Below, one piece after another: positions 23,291 through 38,943 of a stretch of DNA of 64,000 bases. Source of the DNA: an uncultured Oscillospiraceae bacterium (GTDB taxonomy: Bacteria > Bacillota > Clostridia > Oscillospirales > Oscillospiraceae); contig CAJOIU010000001.1 in NCBI GenBank assembly GCA_905234855.1, forward strand, positions 1-64,000, in the 5' to 3' direction. Position 1 is the stretch's first letter, and every line of letters starts with the position of its first letter. The position numbers were made by a program, and so were the translations under genes. The notes beneath the pieces were generated by a model. It had not been told where the DNA came from and made no database searches. It was given only the letters and a program-made list of their open reading frames with translations.

Positions 23291-23303
23291 GGGAGGGCGC
23301 GTT

Positions 23304-24617
23304 ATGAAAAAATCGCTGTATATCGCGTTTACCGTCGTGTTCTTCCTTGTGTGCCTCATCCCCATTGTCGGCCTTGCGGTAAAGGGGCCGTCCCCGGCGG
23401 CGGCGAACGAGCCGCCGGTGGTGAAGCCAAAGCTCAAAGCCTACGACGGCTCATGGAACATGAGCTATCTCACCGGCTGGCGGGATTACGTCGGCAAGGG
23501 CTTTTATCTGCGCCTTCCGTGCATCACCGCGTGGGATACGCTCTGCGCCGGGCTGTTCCACACCTCCGCGAACGACGACGTGCTGATCGGGCCGGATAAC
23601 TGGCTGTTCTTCGGCGCGGCGGCAAATGATATCTCCGGCAACGGCCAGATGACCGACCGTGAGATCTTCTGCTGTGCGCGCAGCCTGTATCTCATGCAGG
23701 AATACGCCGAGGGGCAGGGCGCGGACTTCGTGTTCACCGTACCGTGCGGCAAATATACGCTCTATCCCGCCCACGCGCCCCGGTATGTGACGGTAGCGGA
23801 GGGCTCGAACCGCGAGCGGCTCATGACTGCCATGGAGGAGCAGGGCGTGCGGTATGCCGATCTTTACGCGGCGTTTTCCGCCGTGGATGAGGAGCTGTAT
23901 TGGCAATGGGACAGCCATTGGAACGCGCGCGGCGCGGCGCTGGCCGCCGATACGATCCTTGGCGCGCTCGGGATCGAAAACGGGTATTTTTCCGGGGATT
24001 TCACCGCTGCGCAGACGCATTCCGGCGACCTCTACGCCATGCTGTATCCCACCGGGACGGCGCTGGAAACGGACTATACCCCGGAGGAACCTTTCACGTT
24101 TTCGTATACGAGCAATTTTCACGATTCTGACGACATCACCATCACCACCGAGCGTGAGGGAGCGGAGGGAACGCTGCTGCTCTTCCGCGATTCCTCCGGC
24201 CGGAACCTGTATCCGTATCTGGCTGATCGCTTCGGCGCGGCGCATATATCGCGGCTCAATAACTATCGCCTCGATTATATCGCCGAGCAGGGGGCGGACA
24301 CGGTGATCGTGGAGCTGGCGGAGCGGACGCTCGATTATCTTCTGCGCTTCCCGGCGGTGTATCCCGCCCCGGAGCGGGACGCTGCCCTGCTGGACGGTCT
24401 ACAGGAGGTCGAGAGCGAGCTGACCGCCGATGCGAGCGGCACGACGATGGCAGACTTTATGAAGCTTACCGGCACGCTGCCGGAAACGGCGGCGGACGCC
24501 TGCGTCTATCTGCTCGCGGGTGATGCGCTTTATGAGGCGATCCCGAACGAGGGCAGCTTCACCGCGTGGCTCCCGATGGATACGGATGCCGGCGGTATCC
24601 GCGTGTTCGCGGGATAA
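23304..24617 (+). CDS. AlgJ/AlgX-like SGNH-type O-acetyltransferase partner
   Basis: The 437-residue protein carries an N-terminal signal anchor (residues 5-26) and an extracellular catalytic domain. The Asp-x-His pair is Asp203-Ser-His205 in WDSHWNARGA, and the probable nucleophile Ser297 lies in FRDSSGRN, corresponding to the DSF block of AlgX/AlgJ. An early NWLFFG motif (residues 99-104) is also typical. It would transfer the acetyl group delivered by the MBOAT protein to the glycan outside the cell. A GGAGGG site precedes the ATG; a terminator follows. Confidence 0.85.
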   Translation: MKKSLYIAFTVVFFLVCLIPIVGLAVKGPSPAAANEPPVVKPKLKAYDGSWNMSYLTGWRDYVGKGFYLRLPCITAWDTLCAGLFHTSANDDVLIGPDNWLFFGAAANDISGNGQMTDREIFCCARSLYLMQEYAEGQGADFVFTVPCGKYTLYPAHAPRYVTVAEGSNRERLMTAMEEQGVRYADLYAAFSAVDEELYWQWDSHWNARGAALAADTILGALGIENGYFSGDFTAAQTHSGDLYAMLYPTGTALETDYTPEEPFTFSYTSNFHDSDDITITTEREGAEGTLLLFRDSSGRNLYPYLADRFGAAHISRLNNYRLDYIAEQGADTVIVELAERTLDYLLRFPAVYPAPERDAALLDGLQEVESELTADASGTTMADFMKLTGTLPETAADACVYLLAGDALYEAIPNEGSFTAWLPMDTDAGGIRVFAG

Positions 24618-24635
24618 GAGAGAAACGAAATGCAA

Positions 24636-24669
24636 AAAATTCCCGAAGCCGCAAGGCCTCGGGAATTTT
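24636..24669. terminator. Bidirectional terminator between convergent genes
   Basis: A 15-bp stem with one mismatch (24636-24650 with 24655-24669) has A-rich and T-rich flanks, so it can work on both strands for the AlgJ-like gene and the anti-sigma gene. Confidence 0.85.
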
Positions 24670-24676
24670 CATAGGC

Positions 24677-25609
24677 TCATGATTCGATTTCCAGCACCGC
24701 CCAGAGCTCGTCGAGGGAGGCGGGGGAGAGGGCGGGCATCCCCTCGGCGGCGTCGCGCCATGAGAGGGATGTGCCGTCGCTCGTAAATTCATAGATCACG
24801 CCGCGGTATTCCACATAAGCGACGATCTCCCAACCCGTGCCGGGCGTACGACCCGCGTCGCGCAGCAGCGCCTCGAAATCTGCCTCCCGACCTGCGGGAA
24901 CACTCAGCGGCGCATCGATATCGGCCGGAGCGTGATCCTCGGCAGCGCCGGCGCCGGCTGCGGCAGTCTTGGTCGTGTCGTCCGTATCGCTGGGCATCGG
25001 CGCGGGTGCCGCGTCCTCGGCGGCCTCCTCCAATTCGGCGGCCTCCTGCGCGGCGGGCTCCTCAGGCATGGGCGCCGGCGCGGCGGCATTGAGCATCCCG
25101 CCGTCCGTGTCCGGCATCGGCTCGCGCGCCTGCGGCGGTGCTTCTGCCATGGGCTCCTCCGCTGCCGCGGCCTCCATGGTGATGCTCTCGGCCTGCGCGG
25201 CGGCGGAATCGGCGCTCGAGCCCATCCTTCCAAACAGCGCGGTTCTGGCCACGCCGCCGAGGATCAGCACAAGGCACGCGGCGGCAACGAGAGACGGCCA
25301 AAGGCGCGTCACCCGCTCCACCGGCGCGGGGATATCCATATCCTCGATACATTCCGGCTCCTTCGCGGGGAGCGCCTCCGCGGCGGCCTCGGCTCGGATG
25401 CGGGTCATAACGCTCGCGGAAAAACCCTCCGGGGGTTCGGCGTCGTCCTCCCGCAGCGTCAGCGCCGCGGCGGAGAACGCCTCAAGTACCCTCGCGCAGT
25501 CGGGACAGGCGCGGACATGTCCGCGCAGATCGGCGGTTTCGGCTTCGGTCAAATCGCCGTCCAGCATCCGGCTCATCAGCTCATAATAATATGCATGCTT
25601 CTCGCTCAT
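24677..25609 (-). CDS. Zinc-binding anti-sigma factor (ZAS type)
   Basis: The 310-residue protein has a cytoplasmic N-terminal zf-HC2 domain with the ZAS motif His31-x3-Cys35-x2-Cys38 (HVRACPDC), one TM helix (residues 104-121) and an extracytoplasmic part that is mostly Ala/Pro/Glu-rich linker (about 130-240) ending in a small folded domain (ADFEALLRDAGRTPGTGWEIVAYVEY). It should sequester the ECF sigma factor encoded immediately upstream until an envelope signal is received. The start overlaps the sigma stop (ATGA), which fixes it; the longer open frame upstream is the sigma gene read in another frame. Confidence 0.88.
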   Translation of the reverse strand: MSEKHAYYYELMSRMLDGDLTEAETADLRGHVRACPDCARVLEAFSAAALTLREDDAEPPEGFSASVMTRIRAEAAAEALPAKEPECIEDMDIPAPVERVTRLWPSLVAAACLVLILGGVARTALFGRMGSSADSAAAQAESITMEAAAAEEPMAEAPPQAREPMPDTDGGMLNAAAPAPMPEEPAAQEAAELEEAAEDAAPAPMPSDTDDTTKTAAAGAGAAEDHAPADIDAPLSVPAGREADFEALLRDAGRTPGTGWEIVAYVEYRGVIYEFTSDGTSLSWRDAAEGMPALSPASLDELWAVLEIES

Positions 25610-26238
25610 GCGTCCGCACCTCCTTTCCCATCGGCGTTGTCCGTCGCTGATATGGACGGCAGATCGAAGGAAAAGTTCCCGTCCCGCAGCAGAAGGGCGG
25701 CAAGCTTTTTCCTCGCTCGGAAGATGCGACTTTTCACGGTGCCGGCCTCGAGGCCGGTCGTCTGCGCGATCTCGTCGTAGGAAAGCCCGCCGATCTCCCG
25801 CAGCACCAGCGCCTGTCGGAAGTCCGGCGGGAGCTGCCCCAGCGCCCGATGCACGGCCGTTCGGAGCTCCTTTTGCTCCAGCGCCGTATGCGGCGTTGGC
25901 CGCGTGTCCGGGATGGGCAGCTCTGCGTCCTCCTCCATGGTGAGCGAGAGCTCCGGCGAGGCGGGGCGCTTGCGCAGCATATCGAGGCAGATGTTCGACG
26001 CGAGGCGGTAAAGCCACACGGAAAAACGGCTCTCACCCCGGAAACCGGCAAGCGAGCGATACGCCCGGAAAAACGCCTCCTGCGAGGCGTCCAGCGCATC
26101 CTGTTCGCTGCCCAGCATCCGCAGGCAGAGGGCATAAATGCCCTTTTCATGCGCCCGCACCAGCGCCTCGAAGCGATCGGTGTCGCCGTCGAGAACGGCT
26201 TCGATGATGCGGGCTTCCTCTTGCTTTGTCATCGTCAT
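25606..26238 (-). CDS. ECF-type RNA polymerase sigma factor
   Basis: The 210-residue protein has region 2 (residues about 20-90: FEALVRAHEKGIYALCLRMLG, DALDASQEAFFRAYRSL, FSVWLYRLASNICLDMLRKR) and region 4 (about 130-190: LGQLPPDFRQALVLREIGGLSYDEIAQTTGLEAGTVKSRIFRARKKL). It directs transcription of an envelope-stress-type regulon under control of the overlapping anti-sigma gene. It starts inside the end of dusB with GGGAG five bases upstream, so its basal expression depends on the housekeeping operon. An autoregulated promoter inside dusB is possible but was not identified. Confidence 0.92.
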   Translation of the reverse strand: MTMTKQEEARIIEAVLDGDTDRFEALVRAHEKGIYALCLRMLGSEQDALDASQEAFFRAYRSLAGFRGESRFSVWLYRLASNICLDMLRKRPASPELSLTMEEDAELPIPDTRPTPHTALEQKELRTAVHRALGQLPPDFRQALVLREIGGLSYDEIAQTTGLEAGTVKSRIFRARKKLAALLLRDGNFSFDLPSISATDNADGKGGADA

Positions 26239-27203
26239 ATCAGCTCCCGTTTTATGACCTTGGCGATGCGGTAGATGTCGTCGAGTGAATTGATTGTCAC
26301 GATCTCACGCTTGATGGGGCCGGAATGGGGAACGCCCCGGAGATACCAGCAAAGCTGCTTACGCGCCTCGAGGCACGCGTTATGAGGATCCTTCCATGCG
26401 CAGGCCAGCTCGAACTGGCGCACGGCTGTGTCGATCCGCTCCGCGAGCGGGGGAAGGGGCGGCTCCGGCTCCCCGGCGAGGGCGGCGTTGATGCGCTGGA
26501 AGATCCACGGATCGCCGAAGCAGCCCCGTCCCACCATGACCATATCCGCCCCGGTGCGGCGCAGGAGGCGCACGGCGGCGTCGCCGGAGAACACGTCGCC
26601 GTTCGCGAGCACGGGGATCGACACGGCGGCCTTCACATCGCGGATGATATCCCAGTCCGCGCAGCCGGCGTACATCTGCACCCGCGTGCGACCATGGACG
26701 GCAATGGCGGACGCGCCCGCCGCCTCGCACATTTTTCCGAACTCCACGGCGTTCACGCTGCCGCCGTCGAAGCCCTTGCGGAATTTCACCGTGACGGGTA
26801 CGCCCGCGTGCTTCACACAGGTCTCAATGATGCGGAACGCCTTGTCCGGGTCCTTCATGAGGGCGGAGCCGTCGCCGCTTTTCACGATCTTGCCCACGGG
26901 GCAGCCCATATTGATATCGAGTATATCCGCGCCGGACAGCTCGACGGCCATGGCCGATGCCTCGCCCATGACGGCGGGATCGGAGCCGAAGATCTGTGCG
27001 GCGGTAGGATGATCGTTCCCGGGGATATACAGAAGCTCCGCGGTTTTTTTGTCCTTATAGACAAGGCCGCGGCTCGACACCATCTCGGTGCAGGCAAGCG
27101 CCGCGCCCTGCTCAAAGCAGATATGGCGGAAGGCGGCGTCCGTCACGCCCGCCATGGGGCCGAGGGCGGCTTTGCCGGATATGACGACATTTCCGATATT
27201 CAT
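26235..27203 (-). CDS. dusB: tRNA-dihydrouridine synthase
   Basis: The 322-residue protein is an FMN-dependent TIM barrel that reduces uridine to dihydrouridine in tRNA. LGPMAGVTDAAFR (residues 14-26) and the active-site block DILDINMGCPVGKIVKSGDGSALM are present, with the catalytic cysteine at position 101, and VHGRTRVQMYAGCADW follows. Length and motifs match bacterial DusB. It overlaps the glycosyltransferase gene upstream and the sigma gene downstream by 4 bases each. Confidence 0.94.
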   Translation of the reverse strand: MNIGNVVISGKAALGPMAGVTDAAFRHICFEQGAALACTEMVSSRGLVYKDKKTAELLYIPGNDHPTAAQIFGSDPAVMGEASAMAVELSGADILDINMGCPVGKIVKSGDGSALMKDPDKAFRIIETCVKHAGVPVTVKFRKGFDGGSVNAVEFGKMCEAAGASAIAVHGRTRVQMYAGCADWDIIRDVKAAVSIPVLANGDVFSGDAAVRLLRRTGADMVMVGRGCFGDPWIFQRINAALAGEPEPPLPPLAERIDTAVRQFELACAWKDPHNACLEARKQLCWYLRGVPHSGPIKREIVTINSLDDIYRIAKVIKRELI

Positions 27204-28435
27204 GCGATCTCCGCCGGTTCCGTGTCCGGCTTGGGACGGTTCAGGGCGCGGACGGTATAGGCCAGAAGCAGCAGCAGCGCGAGCAGCATGGCCGCTGCGC
27301 CGTCACGCATGGGCAGAAGAAACCGCATTTTGAGGTATGCGTGATACCCCAGCAGCGAGCCGAAGCTCACCAGCGCGGGCGTGAGGCTCATGCGCGGGGA
27401 TACGACCGCCAGCGCGAAGGTCAGCACGTCCGCGAGGAAGAAATACCGATCATGCATATGCGGCAGAAGATACGGCACGCCGAGGCAGAGCAGCACGCCC
27501 GCGCCGAGCAGCACGCGGCTGTCGATCTCGTCCCGCCGCAGAAACAGCCACACATACACCGAGGCGCAGAAGAAAAATGCCAGAAAGACGCCGATCTTCG
27601 CGGCGGACTCCGCCGGCATCGCGCTGAAATCGAGCAGCGCATAGAGGGAGGAGGAGTTGTAGTTGAGGCCGGAGCCGATGGAGCCGGTGTTGTTGTAATA
27701 CAGCAGCAGAAGCTCCGTGAGACTGCGTCCGGCAAACACGGCGGGCAGGATCGTCAGGATATACACGGCGGGGAAGAATACGAAATGATACCACTTGATC
27801 TTCCGGCCGATGAAAAACGCGAGATACGCCGGCAGCAGGAAAATGCCCTGCAGCTTGAAGGAGATGCTCACCGCGATGGCGGCGACACTCCAGCCGGGCT
27901 TGTCGTCCAGCGCGCAATAGAAGCCCCATACGGCAAAGGCGGCGTAAATGACGTCGCATTGCCCCCAGAGGGCGCCGTTCAGGAACACCGTGGGCAGCCA
28001 CAGCGAGCCGATGAAAGCCGTGAGCCGTCGGGCGGGACTGTTGTGGAACACCCCCACGAGCCGCATCAGTCCCCAAGCGAGGATCACGTCGAAAAAGATG
28101 CTCACGAGCTTCACGAGATAGAGCTCGTAGACCTCGCTTTTCGTGATGAGCGCGAGGAAATAGAGATACGGCACGTTATAGTTGCAGCTCCAGATCGCCT
28201 CGCCCAGCCCGTGCCACGCGCCTTTTTCCCGCAGAGCGGAAAGCCAAACGCGGATCCAGTCTTGATAATCGAGCGTCTCATACGTCATGACGCTGTAGCG
28301 GAACACAAAGGCAAGGGAAACAAGCAGGATAGCGCAGACCTGCTGCGTGCGGGTCTTCAGCAGCCCTTCGCGCCACAGGATCGCCAGCGCGAACAGCAGC
28401 TCCAGATATAAAAGTATGGTCGCGCGATGATCCAT
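27200..28435 (-). CDS. GT-C fold integral membrane glycosyltransferase (Gpi18-/GT87-like)
   Basis: The 411-residue protein has about ten TM helices. The first extracytoplasmic loop carries acidic residues (YETLDYQDWI, residues 52-61), and later GALWGQCDVIYA and LPHMHDRYFFLADVL match the polyprenyl-phosphate-mannose-dependent mannosyltransferase-like group. It would move a sugar from a lipid carrier onto an envelope acceptor. First gene of the chain GT-dusB-sigma-anti-sigma; its start lies about 240 bases from rpoB, in divergent orientation. Confidence 0.75.
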   Translation of the reverse strand: MDHRATILLYLELLFALAILWREGLLKTRTQQVCAILLVSLAFVFRYSVMTYETLDYQDWIRVWLSALREKGAWHGLGEAIWSCNYNVPYLYFLALITKSEVYELYLVKLVSIFFDVILAWGLMRLVGVFHNSPARRLTAFIGSLWLPTVFLNGALWGQCDVIYAAFAVWGFYCALDDKPGWSVAAIAVSISFKLQGIFLLPAYLAFFIGRKIKWYHFVFFPAVYILTILPAVFAGRSLTELLLLYYNNTGSIGSGLNYNSSSLYALLDFSAMPAESAAKIGVFLAFFFCASVYVWLFLRRDEIDSRVLLGAGVLLCLGVPYLLPHMHDRYFFLADVLTFALAVVSPRMSLTPALVSFGSLLGYHAYLKMRFLLPMRDGAAAMLLALLLLLAYTVRALNRPKPDTEPAEIA

Positions 28436-28456
28436 GGCGGCACCTCGGAATACAGG

Positions 28457-28483
28457 AAAAAAGCGGCGGTGAAAAACCGCCGC
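28457..28483 (-). terminator. Minus-strand terminator-like hairpin upstream of the glycosyltransferase gene
   Basis: A perfect 8-bp GC stem (28463-28470 with 28476-28483) and a 5-base loop are followed on the minus strand by six T. It lies ahead of the GT-C gene start, so it could stop antisense transcription from rpoB or act as an attenuator in the GT leader. Confidence 0.55.
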
Positions 28484-28501
28484 GAAATTAATGGATTAGG
28501 C

Positions 28502-28531
28502 TTGACAAAGGGTGGAAAAAAGTGCTAGAAT
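28502..28531 (+). promoter_or_regulatory. Promoter of the rpoB-rpoC operon
   Basis: TTGACA (28502-28507), an 18-base spacer and TAGAAT (28526-28531). The leader of roughly 140 bases before rpoB contains a small GGAAGG/CCTTCC hairpin near 28554-28571. No L10/L12 genes lie upstream, so rpoBC has its own promoter. Confidence 0.8.
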
Positions 28532-28677
28532 AGCGTGCTATGCGAATGAAATTGGAAGGCTATACCCTTCCTAGCTTGTGTTCATTTTAGCAAGATACCG
28601 CAAAAAAATCAAGCCGGTGACGATTTTTTGTAACAACATACCCCGGTGTATCATTACCCGAAGGAGTGATCTTTTTA

Positions 28678-36218
<7,541 letters not shown>

Positions 36219-36235
36219 TCCCCGGTTTTGGATGA

Positions 36236-36271
36236 AACGGCTTCCTCCGCGCTGCGGAGGGAGCCGTTTTT
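36236..36271 (+). terminator. Rho-independent terminator of rpoBC
   Basis: A 15-bp stem with one wobble (36236-36250 with 36254-36268) and a 3-base loop is followed by T residues. Confidence 0.9.
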
Positions 36272-36305
36272 GCCGAAATCGACGGGGTTTTCCGAAAAAT
36301 ACCTA

Positions 36306-36334
36306 TTGTAATATGGGAAAAAGTATGCTACAAT
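36306..36334 (+). promoter_or_regulatory. Promoter of the GH25-SLH gene
   Basis: TTGTAA (36306-36311), a 17-base spacer and TACAAT (36329-36334) lie about 55 bases upstream of the start codon. Confidence 0.65.
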
Positions 36335-36338
36335 TCCT

Positions 36339-36372
36339 GTAACTATTGTAACAATATTACCAAAATAGTTAC
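36339..36372. promoter_or_regulatory. Nested inverted repeat downstream of the GH25-SLH promoter
   Basis: An outer pair GTAACTATT (36339-36347) / AATAGTTAC (36364-36372) is perfect. Between them GTAACAATATTAC (36348-36360) is itself an inverted repeat. It lies at about +5 to +40, suitable for an operator or an RNA hairpin near the ribosome site. Confidence 0.5.
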
Positions 36373-36389
36373 ATTCACGGAAGAGAGCT

Positions 36390-38048
36390 ATGATGAAACG
36401 ACTTTTTCAAATCATCCTAAGTGTTCTGCTGGCGGCATGCATGGTTTCGCCCACCGCCTTTGCGGCGGAGGAAGCCGTTCCCACAGAGCTGCCAATGCCG
36501 ATGGAGGAGCTGATCCCGGCGGAAGAGCCCGTCCCGGCGGAAGAGCCCGTCCCGGCGGAAGAACCGGCCCCGGCGGAAGAACCGGCCCCGGCGGAAGAGC
36601 CCTCACAGGCAGAGGAGCCTGCTCCAATGGAAGAAACCTTCTCGGAGGAAGAACCGGCCCCGTTAGAAGAGCCTGCCTCGGAGGAGGAGCCGATCACCGC
36701 GGAGGCGGAAACCGTTTCGGCGGAGGATGAAGCCGCGGCTGCGCAGGCGGAGGAGCCTGCGGAGGAGCTGCCTGTCCCCGAGACAGAGCTTTTCGGTCAG
36801 TTCGAGGAGCCCGATCCCATGCTGGCGCGGGAGGGCTTTGCCCTCGACGGCGCGGCAAATCGCTGGTATAGCCAGTACCGTCCCCGCAGAGTGGCTGGGG
36901 AGGAGCTGCGCTACGGCATCGACGTGTCCTCGTGGCAGGGTGCGATCAATTGGAGCAAGGTAGCCGCCTCGGGCATCCAATTCGCGTTCATCCGCGGCGC
37001 CTTCCGCTATACGCTCAGCGGGGAGCTCATGAAGGACGGCCGCTTTGACGCTTACATAGCCGGAGCCAAGGCGGCGGGACTGCAGGTGGGCGTTTATGTG
37101 TTCTCGCAGGCGCTTTCCGTGGAGGAGGCGATCGAGGAAGCCGATTTCCTGCTGGAACTTGTCAAGGGCTACGAGATCGAGCTGCCGCTGGTGATCGACT
37201 ATGAATTCACCCCAAGCGGACGGCTATGGACCACGGAGCTTTCCCGGGAGGAACGCACGGCGGCGTGCCTTGCCTTCTGTCAGCATGTGGAGGAGGCGGG
37301 CTATACCGGCATGGTGTATGCCAATCCCTCAATGCTGAACGGCTATCTGAACGCCTCCGAGCTGCCGCACCTGTGGCTCGCGCATTATATCGACGAGACA
37401 GGCTACAGCGGCGCGCCGTATGAATACTGGCAGTTCACCAGTGAAGGCGGCGTGGACGGTATCGGCACCGCGGTGGATCTCGATTTCGGTTTCGTGCCGG
37501 AGGAACCCTTTGAGGATGTGGAGGTCCAGCATTGGTTCTATGCCCCGGTGGTGCAGGCGTATAAGGCGAAGGTCGTCAGCGGCGTCACTGAAACGAGCTT
37601 CCAGCCCGGCAGCACCGCCACCCGCGGACAGGTCGTTACTATGATCTACCGTATGGAGGGCGCCCCTGCCTTCAGTAAGGCGGCGGCTTTTACCGATCTG
37701 AAATTCAATTATTATAAGGACGCGATCTCATGGGCGGCGGAAAAGGGCGTCGTGGAGGGATATTCCGCGGAGGAATTCCGCCCGGAGAGCTCCATCACCC
37801 GCGAGCAGCTCGTGACGCTCCTGTATCGGCTGGCGGGAAGTCCCGCGGTCAAGAAATCCCTCTCCAAATACACCGATAAGGATTCCATCCACAGCTATGC
37901 GCTCGACGCAATGAAATGGGCCGTGAAAAACGGGATCATCACCGGCTATGAGGACAATACGCTGCGTCCGCGCGCCAATGCGAACCGCGCCGAGGTATGC
38001 GCGATCCTCATGCGCTTTGCGGAAAAACAAACGCCGCAGCCGCTGTAA
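36390..38048 (+). CDS. Secreted GH25 lysozyme with S-layer homology domains
   Basis: The 552-residue protein has a signal peptide (cleavage after AFA, residue 26) and a Glu/Pro/Ala repeat linker (about 38-130, built of EEPxPA units). A GH25 domain starts at YGIDVSSWQG (Asp178) with the catalytic DxE pair Asp270/Glu272 in LVIDYEF. Three SLH repeats make up the rest (about 375-548; EDVEVQHWFYAPVVQAY, TDLKFNYYKDAISWAAE, DKDSIHSYALDAMKWAV). It cleaves muramyl bonds in peptidoglycan and is held on the surface through SLH binding to wall polymers. Two adjacent ATG codons, 36390 and 36393, are equivalent starts. Confidence 0.93.
   Translation: MMKRLFQIILSVLLAACMVSPTAFAAEEAVPTELPMPMEELIPAEEPVPAEEPVPAEEPAPAEEPAPAEEPSQAEEPAPMEETFSEEEPAPLEEPASEEEPITAEAETVSAEDEAAAAQAEEPAEELPVPETELFGQFEEPDPMLAREGFALDGAANRWYSQYRPRRVAGEELRYGIDVSSWQGAINWSKVAASGIQFAFIRGAFRYTLSGELMKDGRFDAYIAGAKAAGLQVGVYVFSQALSVEEAIEEADFLLELVKGYEIELPLVIDYEFTPSGRLWTTELSREERTAACLAFCQHVEEAGYTGMVYANPSMLNGYLNASELPHLWLAHYIDETGYSGAPYEYWQFTSEGGVDGIGTAVDLDFGFVPEEPFEDVEVQHWFYAPVVQAYKAKVVSGVTETSFQPGSTATRGQVVTMIYRMEGAPAFSKAAAFTDLKFNYYKDAISWAAEKGVVEGYSAEEFRPESSITREQLVTLLYRLAGSPAVKKSLSKYTDKDSIHSYALDAMKWAVKNGIITGYEDNTLRPRANANRAEVCAILMRFAEKQTPQPL
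36521..36610 (+). repeat. 18-bp tandem repeat encoding the EEPxPA linker
   Basis: Five units of 18 bases (GGAAGA-C-C-GYCCCGGC type), the last diverged, lie in frame within the lysozyme linker. Repeat number is likely to vary by slippage, changing linker length by six residues per unit. Confidence 0.8.
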
Positions 38049-38059
38049 AAGCAATATGC

Positions 38060-38088
38060 TTTCTATTTCAGCGCTTTTGCGGTATACT
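38060..38088 (+). promoter_or_regulatory. Possible promoter of the Mrp-like gene
   Basis: A good -10 (TATACT, 38083-38088) is paired at 17 bases with a weak -35 (TTTCTA, 38060-38065), about 30 bases before the start codon. Confidence 0.45.
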
Positions 38089-38123
38089 ATAGGATACAGC
38101 AAACAGTAGGAGAATTGCGATCC

Positions 38124-38939
38124 ATGGACGAACTCGAAAGAATCAAAGCAATGACGCCGGAGGAGCAGCAGGCATATCTCGATTCCCTGCAGGCCTGCGA
38201 GCATAACTGCGCCACCTGCGAGCAGGAATGCGGCTCCAAGGTGCAAAAGCCTGCCAAGGTGGTGCTGATCGTCACCTCCGGCAAGGGCGGCACAGGCAAG
38301 AGCGCCGTTTCCGTCCTGCTGGCGAAGGCGATCCGAAAGCAGGGCGCTTCCGCCGCCATCCTTGACGCGGATATCGCGGGCTTCACGATCCCCGCCATGC
38401 TGGGTATGACCGAGCCGGTGCTGGGAGATATGCCTGAGCTGAAGCCGGTGGAGAGCGCGGACGGCATCCCCGTCGTGAGCATGGGCATCATCGTGGAGGA
38501 TGCCTTGGAGCCGGTGCTTTGGCCGGGGAAGGATATGGCGAAGCTCGCCGTATGGCTCTTCAAGGACACGAAATGGCCCGAGGGTCTGGACGTCCTCATC
38601 GTGGACATGCCCTCCGGCGCGGGCGATATCCCGCTCGAATACTACACCACCATGCCCCTCGATTACGCCCTCGCCGTGGCGGAGCCGGGCGAGACTGCTT
38701 CCGGCGCGCTGCGCCGGGCGATCAATCTGGCGGATATGCTGCGCGTGCCCGTCATGGGCGTCGTGGAGAACTTCGCCGAGGAGGGGATGGGCATCGCCGC
38801 CTCCTGCGAGACGATCCCCGTGGTGGCCTCGCTGCCTTACGATCCGGCGCTGCGCCGCGCCGCCGGCGAGGGCAAGCTCGGCTCCTATGAGACGGATGCC
38901 TTCGATTATCTGGCTCGGGCGCTGCTGGAGCTGAGGTGA
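38124..38939 (+). CDS. Mrp/NBP35-like P-loop ATPase, diverged
   Basis: The 271-residue protein has the deviant Walker A GKGGTGKS (residues 53-60) and DADIAGFTIPAMLG and VDMPSGAGD motifs of the Mrp/NBP35 iron-sulfur cluster carrier branch of the MinD superfamily. An N-terminal cysteine cluster (Cys25, 29, 32, 36) resembles the NBP35 site. The C-terminal CPxC pair that normally bridges the carrier cluster is missing (the region reads VVENFAEEGMGIAASCETIP), so the usual carrier mechanism is doubtful. Start: ATG 38124, 10 bases after TAGGAGA; an upstream TTG is less likely. Confidence 0.85.
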   Translation: MDELERIKAMTPEEQQAYLDSLQACEHNCATCEQECGSKVQKPAKVVLIVTSGKGGTGKSAVSVLLAKAIRKQGASAAILDADIAGFTIPAMLGMTEPVLGDMPELKPVESADGIPVVSMGIIVEDALEPVLWPGKDMAKLAVWLFKDTKWPEGLDVLIVDMPSGAGDIPLEYYTTMPLDYALAVAEPGETASGALRRAINLADMLRVPVMGVVENFAEEGMGIAASCETIPVVASLPYDPALRRAAGEGKLGSYETDAFDYLARALLELR

Positions 38940-38943
38940 CGGC

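Noticed and set aside
25610-26017. N-terminal extension of the anti-sigma gene over the sigma gene
   Set aside because: The extra residues are the sigma gene read in another frame; the anti-sigma start is fixed by the ATGA overlap and the zinc-finger domain.
36521-36610. Short CRISPR-like array
   Set aside because: The units are contiguous 18-base coding repeats without spacers and lie in frame in the lysozyme linker.
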